This document shows, one piece after another, positions 44,844 through 55,146 of a DNA stretch of 64,000 bases. The translations under genes and the position numbers were made by a program. Under the pieces are notes generated by a model. It ran no database searches and had not been told where the DNA came from. It saw only the letters and a list, made by a program, of their open reading frames with translations. This DNA is from Pholis gunnellus (taxonomy: Eukaryota > Chordata > Actinopteri > Perciformes > Pholidae): assembly GCA_910591455.2 (NCBI GenBank), contig OU342816.1, positions 23,659,099 to 23,723,098 of the forward strand, read 5' to 3'. Every line of letters begins with the position of its first letter. Position 1 is the stretch's first letter.

Positions 44844-45726
44844 CAGGGGTGGCCAACCCGCGGCTCCCGAGCCGCATGCGGCTCTTTGCCCGGTTTCATG
44901 CGGCTCTTACGTTCATATCGAAGTTTGTATTTGTGTGTTTTTAATGTGCGTGTTCGCTTCGCTTGAGTTAAATACGGTATTTTCGTCAAACGCGCATGTG
45001 CAGCCACAGATTACGTTACTCGTCGACCCATTTAACGCCGAGACGGACTGTTTGAAAGCCCCGCTAGTCACAGATGAGGCTGCGGCTGAGTTGGAGATGA
45101 TCGATCTTTGTGAGGAGGAACAACTCAAACCTGCTTTAAGGGACGGGACCATTGAGTTCTGGAAAAGTGTGCCAATGAAAAAATACCCCAATGTCAAACG
45201 GGCTGCGCTTAAGATGCTGTCAATGTTTGGGTCAACATACGTCTGCGAGTCTGTGTTTTCTACCCTGAAACACGTGAAATCAAAGCATCGATCTGTTCTG
45301 ACTGACACCCATGTGAAAGAATTGCTTCGAGTGGCAACAACGGAATACAAGCCAGATTTGAAGAGGATTGTTCAAGGCAAGGAATGCCAGAAGTCCCACT
45401 AAGTAACATGCATAGTAAAAGAAAACCACTATTGTAAATTATTATATTTTTGTTTGTGGACTTGGTTGAACTGAGAGCTTGTCTGTGTGAGACAGTGCAC
45501 ACAATGTTCATTGTTGAAAATGACTGGCCTGTGGTCTTAGGAGTCAAATTCTGTCATTATCATGTTGGTGTGTGACCTTTACAATAAATCTGGCTGAGCA
45601 AAGGTGTGTGTGTGTGTGAGGAAGGGATAGGGTGATGTTCATGTGTGCTCATGTGTATGATGTGGCTCTTTGCAGTAACACAGTAAAGAATGTGGCTCTT
45701 GGTCTCTGACTGGTTGGCCACCCCTG
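44844..45726 (+). mobile_element. hAT element with perfect TIRs and 8-bp TSD, deletion derivative
   Basis: The element is 883 bp. Its ends are exact 15-bp inverted repeats (CAGGGGTGGCCAACC), and both flanks carry the same octamer CCCTAGAC (44836-44843 and 45727-45734), the 8-bp target duplication typical of hAT transposons. Inside is the 3' part of a transposase gene followed by AATAAA near 45582. The N-terminal BED and catalytic regions are missing, so it cannot move by itself. The intact ends and duplication point to a fairly recent insertion by transposase supplied in trans. Confidence 0.93.
44935..45402 (+). pseudogene. hAT transposase C-terminal fragment
   Basis: The open frame of 155 codons ends with a hAT-family dimerisation domain: YPNVKRAALKMLSMFGSTY, ESVFSTLKHVKSKHRS and LTDTHVKELLRVATT (about residues 78-140). 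Preceding text such as LVDPFNAE and DLCEEEQLK fits the region before this domain in ZBED5, SCAND3 and EPM2AIP1-like proteins, which derive from the same transposases. The catalytic core and zinc finger are absent. The first about 20 codons are probably not original coding sequence. I treat it as a relic, not a host gene. Confidence 0.85.
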
Positions 45727-46969
45727 CCCTAGACACTTGTTTTGCGTATCTAACGATGTTAGATTGTTGCTAGTAACACCTGCACATTGCTGTTTTTAAC
45801 AATCCAGTGCAATCAAGGCCATCCACAGTAGACAAACTGCAAAACACTCATTAAAAGAGGCAGCAGAGACTTCAAGTTGAAGCCCAGAAAGATCAACGTC
45901 TGAATCCTGCAGTTGTGTCAAATCAACATTAAAGGCACAGTTCACGCTTTTCAACCAACGTCTTTTTCTCCCCTTTGATCGCAGTTGCTCTCCCTCCCTT
46001 CCTCCCTCCCTCCATCCATCCTTGCACTTGGCTGTTGCCATAGCGACGGGTTGCCAGGTCTCAGACGGTGAGGCTGAATGGGTTAATTAGGAGGCGGGGC
46101 GTTTGCGGCCCTCCAGATGGTAGTGTGGGCCCCCTTCTCCGCAGGTCTCCAGGGACCTTCCTCTCAAAAGAGAAAGCCTCTGTTGTTTAGTATTCAGTCC
46201 CTCGCCGTCGAACCAAGAGGTGCATTTATGACCCTGTAGTCAACAATGTGGTATTATGGGATGTGCAGGGGGGGTGAAGCTGGGCCCTCCTCTTCAGCTC
46301 TGTTCGGCTGAGATCATTTTTCTCAAGCCCTGATCTGATTAAAGATGAATAATGTTGTCTGTCCTCATATTATCTCATACCTTATGTTGTCCTCTATAAA
46401 CAGTGTATACATGTTGTCACTATGCATGCGGGAGGCCATCTTGCCTTGTTTTTACAGAGCTGAAAAACTGTGACAGAAGCACCCCCAAGTGTCTACCTTC
46501 ATACAGGACTCAGGTTTATTGTTACACCGCTTACAGCACAAGAGAAGAGCTGGTACACAATGAATACGTCAGATGTGTAACAAACAGTACAAATACGATA
46601 TGTGTAAATGTAGAAAAGTAGCAGCTAAAAGACAATAAAGTGATGACTGTGCTTGAGTAGTATTAAACATGAACATGATTATTTAGACAAAAGAGAAGCG
46701 ACTCATTACAGTTTTTGATGTGAAGCATGTAGTGAAATATTCTGAATTTATATTTTTATATCTAGTACCATCATGTCTCAAGAAACTTTTACCTTTTAAA
46801 ATGTGTAAAAAGTCACACATATGTCTTCTTTAATGTGAAATATTCATGAAATATTTATATTCTATATATATGACATTTCAGGATGCAACTACTCTATCAT
46901 TTAAATATCTTAAATATATGTTTAGGGGACGTAAAATATAAATATAAATAATCTGTATTCCATTCACTG

Positions 46970-46975
46970 TTTAAT
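46970..46975 (-). terminator. umodl1: candidate umodl1 polyadenylation signal ATTAAA
   Basis: TTTAAT on the plus strand reads ATTAAA on the gene strand about 134 bases past the stop. A canonical AATAAA on that strand lies farther away, at about 46514-46519. Either could be used. Confidence 0.4.
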
Positions 46976-47108
46976 GTGCAAAGACTTGCAATGTTGCATC
47001 AGAGCTAATATGTGAATGGTGCAACAGTTCCACCCAGTGGCAGCTGTACTGTAATGACCTACCAAATCTGCTAATTCTGTGATTTTGGTTGTGGGTGCTG
47101 CTGCACCT

Positions 47109-50100
47109 TTAGGTGTTAAAGACAAGGTAGGTGAAGTTCTCCTGCTTGGGTTTGACGCTGAAGTTGTAGTGTCCAATGCGGTTCCTTTGGAAGTAGAAAA
47201 CGCAGACGAAACCGATGATGAAGAAGAGCGTCAGGCCGATTCCAAGACAGGAGAGGCCGGCTATATAGAGAGTGCTCAATCCCTCCTCCAAGGACTCTGC
47301 AAGAATATGTGTCGAAGAATTACAAATCAGTAAACACACATTGAAAAGGAAAAAAAAAATCACGACTTCATCAACAAAATGACAGAGATTATTTGAAATA
47401 GTGTGACTTTCATAAGCACTGGCTCTTATAATAAACTCTTGCGTTCAGCACACTTCCAAAAAGCTGAAATGTTCAAATCAACTCATGAGTCCAAATTAAG
47501 ATACTTAATCAACTTCAGGGCTTTTGAAATGTGTGTTTTCCATCACGGCCACTTAAACTGGCCTCTCCACCTCACTGATGATAGAGACAGCAGCGCTGCT
47601 GCCATAATACAACAGCTAGATTGGCCCATTCGAATTTCAAAATGAAGAGACACTCAAGTTTATAATGGGTACAGAAGATCTTGATAGCTGCTCTGCTTTT
47701 AAACCCGGCCAGCTCGTCAGTGAGGTAATGGTTACTTCAGCTGCAGTTAAATCCCATCTTTTGGCTCACTTTTAAACACAGCAGAGGCATGCAGCTGACA
47801 AATACTTCCTTTCTAACAGAACCCCGCATCGTAGAAGAATGAAAGGTAGATGTTATTCTGTGTACAAGTACTCACCTTCATATGACTTCAGCAGAGACCC
47901 GGAAGAACCGACAGCTGTTCCAATCGTTTTTGAAGACCGAACTGTTCTTTGCAGACAGTCCTGCAAGAAAACATGAGCAAAGACAAAGGAGAACATTCTA
48001 ACCTCTTCTTCAACAACCTTACAACCAAACGCTTCAGTCAGAGTTGGGGATTAGTTATTTGCTAAAGAAGCTGCAAGGTCGCAAGTCATTTTTTTATAAT
48101 AGGTTGCACTCACAGGCACACAGGTATCTGATCCAATCGCCACGCAGATCTGGACCAGGCAGTGCAGATAGATCACATCCAGGTCCACGATGGAGAAAAT
48201 CTTCACAGACACGCGTGATGTGCTAGAGTTGCCGTTCATCAACACCTTGGTGAATGTGTTCAGGGAACAGCTGCGGAGGACAGCGACGAACAAACAGTCT
48301 TTGTCTGCATCTGATATGCATTGTGTCTGATAAGACTGTGAAATGACAATCCGAAATGTTCAATCATCCGTTGCTGCGTAAATAGTAGCTACAAATATGC
48401 AAAAGTGCATAAGAAAGACATGAATTCAGCGCTGAAGGGTGTTAATAGTTCAACATTTTAGGAGATACACATATTCGCTTTCTTGTCGTCAGTTTGATGA
48501 GAAGGTCAATAGCACTCTCATGTATGTTTGTTGAAGATGAAGCTACAACCAGGAGAGTTAGCTTAGCATAAAGACTGGAAACACTGCTTCCAGTGACCAA
48601 ATCTGCCTAAAAGCACAAAAAAATCGAATGTCTTGTATCTCGTTTGTTTAATGCACACAAAAAAAAAAGTGTAAAAATGAGTTATGCGCTGCAACTTCCT
48701 CCAGTAAGACACTGTTTGTATGGCTTAAACGAAGTAAAGTTGCAGGTAGGCACACTGTGCTAGCTTAAGACAGAGCCAGGCTAGCTGTCTCCTCCTGCTT
48801 CCAGTCTCTGTACTATGCTAAGCTAACAGACGGCTGGTTGTAGCTTCATATTGAAACAGTTTGAGAGTGGTATCGATTTTGTCCTCTAACTTTTAGCAAG
48901 GATGAATAATAATAGTGAATAATTATAATTTACAACTAAGAATTAATTTGAGTTTACTTGTTGGTTTAAAAACTGGACTTTAATGTTTGACTCGTTATAT
49001 TTAAGCGTGGAGGGGTCTGACAAACCACATCACAGTCCTTTTATTTGGCAGATTAGAAGAAGTTGTGAACAGTTTCTCAACCTCTTTTTTTGCCTGTGAC
49101 CATACTTCTATGTCACAAAGTCTTCATCACCCCAACAATTCTGGTGTTGTAATGGAAACATTCCTTTAGTATTTTATTTTGAAAAGCATGAAGGGAGCTT
49201 CACAGTGATTAAAAGGAGAAAAATAAATGATGTTACCTGGAGATCACAGGTTTATTTTGTCATTATCTCAGGATGACAGAGTTGTTTCTGGTGATAACAG
49301 CAAAGAACAAAAATCTTTGCTACCAAACAAACCTCAACATATAGGCCTAACTGTCCAAGGTTGAGTTACTCTGAAGTAACGGCAGCAGTAATAGTCATAG
49401 TAAGAACATAAGTAATAGCTGTGAGGGGGAAAAGTACATGAATTAGTCGGCTCAAAGACTAATAGCAATAGAAATAGTGGCAGTGCTGTAGGTGGAAGCA
49501 GACCTGTTCTCCAGGAAGGTGAGGCTGTAGGCGTCTGCAGGGTTTTGAGTGGGAGTGGCCCAGCATTTGTTGATGATTACTTTAATCTGCTCTGAAGAGG
49601 AGTTGAGGCTGACCTCCACCACCACAGCCTCGTCAGAGGACAAGCTGTGGTTGTTGGGTAGAGGCATTGAACCGTTCATCAGCTGCACTGTCACCTGGAA
49701 CGACCCCGAGCCCGTTATGAAATCTCCTATCATGTCATACCTAGAGATGGGTGAGAAAAAGAAAAAAATATATATTTATAGCCATAAATACAACAGAAAC
49801 ACACAGCCTACCAGCACCTAAAGCTCACTAAATGTTGTAACATTGTTTAATCTATGCAAAACCCCCAAGTATAAAAATGAAAAGTTGCTGTTTATCTGGA
49901 TCCAAGGATGTTACTGGTGAGCTACTGGTTACTTAGTGAGCTTTAGAGGTGCCGATCAGCAGAATTTGTTTCCTTCGAACAGAACCAGGCTAGCTGTTTT
50001 CCCCTGATCCCAGTCTTTAAGTTAAGCTTAAAAGAGTGGTATCAGTCATCTAACTCATGGCAAGAGAGCAAATAAAAACGGTTTCAGATGCTCTGAGGCT

Positions 50101-53100
50101 GTTTGGAAAAATGCATAAAGCATGCTAAGTAATAAAGACAGCATGTTGGTACCCCATGGAGCCAAAGTCAGCAGAGATGAGCGTGCTCTTCATGTAGGTA
50201 CACAGGATGGGAGCCTCCAGCCGTATTCTGGGTACCTCCACTTTCCCGCTGTCTGACGTGTACATTTCCATGGTGTTGAACAGGGTTACAGATGCTGTGT
50301 AGTAGGTTTCATTCTAAAATACCAGATGACGCAAGCAGTGTGGGTCATTTACAGAGTTAACGCAATTCAGTTTTACAGACCAAATACTGGCAAGCATATC
50401 TATGCAATGTGTGAGAACGCAGGAAAATGCAAAAGCGTCCCAAACACATCACTTTTACAAAACTCACATGCACTAGACTGGTACCACACTCATTCCAGGC
50501 CACAGTCAGCTGGGCGTGGGTGGCGTTGCCTCCATTGACGCCACATTCCGGCAATCCCAAGTATAGAGTGTGCTCCCTGATCTTGTTGCTCAGGAGAAAA
50601 TCCTTGGTAATTGTCACAGTGATTGCAGCAACCCTGCACTGGACTGAGATGGCCCCCAGCATAGAGACATTGGTGGCAGTTCTCAGGGGAGTAGCGGTGG
50701 TCGCAGGAGCTGTAATGGTGGTAGTGGGGCTGGCAATGGTGGTTGTAGGGGTAGAAGTCATAGATATCATTGTAGTGGCTGTGGCTGTGGTTGTAGTGGC
50801 GGTTGTTAGGGCAGTGAATGTTACATGAGTAGTAGTGCTGATTGCGGGGGCAGTAATGTTGGTTGTTGGGGCAGTAGGGGTGATTTCAATATTGTTTGTT
50901 GTTGGGGCAGTGGTGGTGATTTCAGGGGCAGGATTGTTGGCTGTTGAGGCAGTAACGTTGGCTGTTGGGACAGTAGTGGTTGTTGGGGCAGTAATGTTAG
51001 TTGTTGGGGCAGTAATGTTAGTTGTTGGGGCAGTAATGTTCGTTGTTGGGGCAGTAGGGGGGATTTCAGGGGCAGTATCGTTGGTTGTTGGGGCAGTGGT
51101 GGTGATTGCAGGGGCAGTATTGTTGGCTGTTGGGGCAGTAGTGGTTGTTGGGGCAGTAATGTTAGTTGTTGGGGCAGTAGGGGGAATTTCAGGGGCAGTA
51201 TTGTTGGTTGTTGGGGCAGTGGTGGTGATTTCAGGGGCAGTATTGTTGGTTGTTGGGGCAGTGGTGGTGATTGCAGGGGCACTATTGTTGGTTGTTGAGG
51301 CAGTAACGTTGGCTGTTGCGGCAGTATTGTTGGCTGTTGGGACAGTGGTGGTGATTGCAGGGGCAGTATTGTTGGCTGTTGAGGCAGTAACGTTGGCTGT
51401 TGTGGCAGTATTGTTGGTTGTTGGGACAGTGCTGGTGATTGCAGGGGCAGTATTGTTGGCTGTTGAGGCAGTAACGTTGGCTGTTGGGGCAGTATTGTTG
51501 GCTGTTGGGGCAGTAGGGGTGATTTCAGGGGCAGTATTGTTGGTTGTTGGGACAGTGGTGGTGATTTCAGGGGCAGTATTGTTGGCTGTTGAGGCAGTAA
51601 CGTTGGCTGTTGTGGCAGTATTGTTGGCTGTTGGGGCAGTAGTGGTTGTTGGGGCAGTAATGTTAGTTGTTGGGGCAGTAGGGGGAATTTCAGGGGCAGT
51701 ATTGTTGGTTGTTGGGGCAGTAGGGGTGGTTTCAGGGGCAGGATTGTTGGTTGTTGGGGCAGTAAGGGTGGCTGTTGCGGCAGTATTGTTGGCTGTTGGG
51801 GCAGTAATGTTAGTTGTTGGGGCAGTGGTGGTTGTTGCAATTTCTGCACAGGACAAAACACTCTGGTTATTTAGTGCATGTAGTCTGTGTAAAACAAGTC
51901 TTTCCCACGACCACACAGTGAGACCGTACCTTGACAGGCTCGCCCAGGCCTTTCTGGGTTGTTGTCTCTAAATCCATCCGGGCAAACACATGTATAGGAG
52001 GCCCAGGTGTTTGTACATGTAGCCCTCTGGGAACAGTCATTTTCCTCTGAAGTACATTCATTAAAATCTGCACAATGCAAAAATATTGGACTCAGTAAGT
52101 CAGGCTTTATGTTGTTGTAGTATTGTACTGCTGGCTTGTAGATTGATTCGACTTGATAACCAGACCAGACTAGACAATGCATTACATTTTAGTTTGTTGT
52201 CCTTTAGGCCCTGGTATGGCTCAAGATCCAAAAATGCTGCATCCTACAATTCCCACAATGCAACTCCCCAGCATCCTATACCCTAATTGCCTCGTAAATA
52301 CCTTTGTCTTTCAAACTCCTGCCCCCTGTTTTTAACGAATGCTTTCTGATAAGAATTTGAAGTCTACAAGCTTAAGCTGAGACAACCACAATGACATCAT
52401 CAGGGGTTTTCTTTCCAGACTTTGGGAAACTCCTATCAGAGCCACAGAATATATTATTAAACTGTTTTCACAGGCTGAGTGGTACTAACCTTGAGTAACT
52501 AATACAAACTCTGGTGCTGAAAATTACTTTTAGCATTTCAAGACTATACCTACCAGCCCTGGTTTCATGAAACCCATTGTTACAAAGGAGAATATAAAGA
52601 GACATACCATTTGTCCTTGTGTTGTTTTTATCCACCGTGTATTTGGTGCTGTTCATCAGGGAGTCCAGCAGAGCTGTGGACACATTACCGATGTCCTGGC
52701 TTTGACTGGGGACGAAGACGATGGTGAAGTTGACCACCACACTCCCCAGGGAAAAGCTTCTGATGTCGATTCTCAACTGGCCGTAATTCACCATGGCCTT
52801 CATCTCTGGAGACAGAGACTGGTAGATCTGTTGGCGACAAAATAATGACAGATAGGTGGATGAAACAATACAGCAAAAGATCACATTCTGTCACTGTGCA
52901 ATCAGTCGGTGAAATGACACTCCTACCTCCTCTTTGATGCTCTCAGTGAGGTTTTTGTAGGCCTGGCTGCTGGTGTTTTGCAGATCAGCAGTGAACTGGA
53001 TGTTGGTGAGTCGCGCTGTAGCATCGAGAGTCTGAGCATCTACAATAGAAAAAACGTACTTGGTAGACACATTTTCCACAATTAAATGTCAGCCCTCTTA

Positions 53101-55065
53101 ACAGCCCTGGGCCCAATGCTTAAAAATGTCTTGTCCTATCTTTACTTACTGTATTACTGCCTGGGATAGTAATCAGTGGTTGCATCTAAGTTGTGAGAAC
53201 CTACCAGTCTTGACCGATATACCAAGGGCAACTCCTTGGCTTCCGCAGGAACATGGCGTGACAGTAACGTTGTAGAGTACCCCTGGCTGCAGGTCCCTGA
53301 CCTCCACCATGGTCTGGCTGGTCATCCAAGACTGAATGACCTCTGACCTTCTCCTCAGAACAACCTCGTATGTCTGGTTCGTCTGAAACCGACTCGACCA
53401 GTAGACGCGGAAGGAGGGTCCAGTGACGTTAGCTGACCACACGCTGGTGATGCTGGTATGAGCTGGGAGATAGAGATAGAGGGGTTTTATCATTCATTCA
53501 TTGTGGAATTATGCTCATTTCATAGCAAGCAAATATTCTCCAAAATGTCAAACGATTCCTATAAATATATCTACATCAGCTAGAGAATGTATTGGATTAA
53601 AAGATGTGAAGCGATGACATACAACTCTTAACTAAATGTCTAGAGACCAAATCAAATATTTCCCCTCAAAAAGCGACAATTTTCGATTTGGACACAACAG
53701 CCGCTACTTTAGCCTCAAGAAGAAAATGTCAATGTTTCTTACAGCATGCGGTTGTCGGCAGAGGTGGCTCTACAGTTGAGGTCATGCTCAGAGGGTCTTC
53801 TTGTGTGCTGTTGGAGGCCGAGGTGTAGGGTGTGTTTGTGGTGGTCGTCGCCCTGACGTCAGCTGGGAAGAGACAATACGAGTTGTCGATGTTGAAATCA
53901 AACCTTCTGATGCAAAATATGAATGTGTCACAGACGAATGTTGATGAGCGTTTGTTTAGCATGGCTGACATGTTTAGCATGGCTGACATCACAGTGCTAT
54001 AAAAGGAGGCGAGTTTCACCTTCTCTCTAAATACCATAGACTGTATAAAGGAAGTGAACGCATTCATTTAGACGTCACCCATTGGTTTGTGGACTACGGT
54101 TTTGAAGCCTTGAGTTCGGCGTTTTGGACATTGCCATCTTGTTTTTTTTGCAACTAGAAGTGACACCAGAGGGTGGGGCTAATTACAACTGAACGCTTAA
54201 CATTTTTAGGCGACAATTAATTTTCATGAACGAAAAACCCACTGTCAAAGTGTAAAAGCTACAAGACAAAAAAAAGTTAGCAACCTGTCAATCACAAGGT
54301 AGCCCCTCCCTAAAGCATACCCTGCTTTATGGTCTGTTTGACTCTAAATGGACCATAATCTACTAAATGAACATCATGCTGTATTGAAGAAGACTTAAAG
54401 ACCATAAACCCATGTTTACAATGTTTACTGAGGGAATAAATCAAGTGAGAAGTAAAGTCATTTTCTCATAGACTTCTATACAATCACTTATTTTTGAAAC
54501 CAGAGGAGTCGCCCCCTGCTGGCCAGTAGAGAGAATGGAGGTTTTCGGCACTGAAGCTTCACTATTCAGACCCTGCTAAGAACCCAGCCTCCAGGTGACG
54601 TTTGTGTGTTGACAAAATGTTGTCACATCTGACCTCAACTTCCTCATTCCAGCAGCGCTGAGGAAATACTTTGGCACATGTTGAGGCCTGCACTTCATTT
54701 CAAGACCACGGTTTATTCCCTAAAACAAGACTTGCATTGTCTTATCATCCTACCCTACCAAAAGAATCCTATGTTTGTGTTTCTTTCTTCTTTTTTTTAC
54801 ACAGCTGTCAGTGTGGGTGATGAACTTGCCTCTGCTGTGTTTTAAGCCTTGTTTCCTGAATTTCACCTTTAAGCGAGATGGTGAGAATCTGAGGGGATTT
54901 CCAACAAACATGATAATCATTGATCACACATATCTAGTTGCATTTTACAAGATGTTTACCATCATGTTTGTGCTCTGGAGGTGGCATCAAATTAATTGTA
55001 GATTTATGATAAAAGGTGAGGTTTTCTGAGCAAAAAAGCCACGTAACTAAATGCTTTGGTGGTGA

Positions 55066-55146
<81 letters not shown>

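Larger units (their letters stand above)
41820..47108. other. map6-umodl1 convergent intergenic region
   Basis: No host gene is recognised. The interval holds a fragmentary hAT-like repeat (about 43830-44426, ending in CCACCACTG) and the intact hAT element at 44844-45726. Its ends are the 3' ends of two genes that belong to different human chromosomes, so it contains the synteny junction. Confidence 0.7.

Noticed and set aside
44844..45726. hAT open frame as a domesticated host gene
   Set aside because: It still sits between intact TIRs and a target duplication and lacks the BED and catalytic regions, so a transposon relic is simpler.
54934..55144. Poly Cys-Val frames near 55.1 kb
   Set aside because: A repeat artefact of (CA)38. 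Only the EGF exon 55152-55292 next to it is coding.
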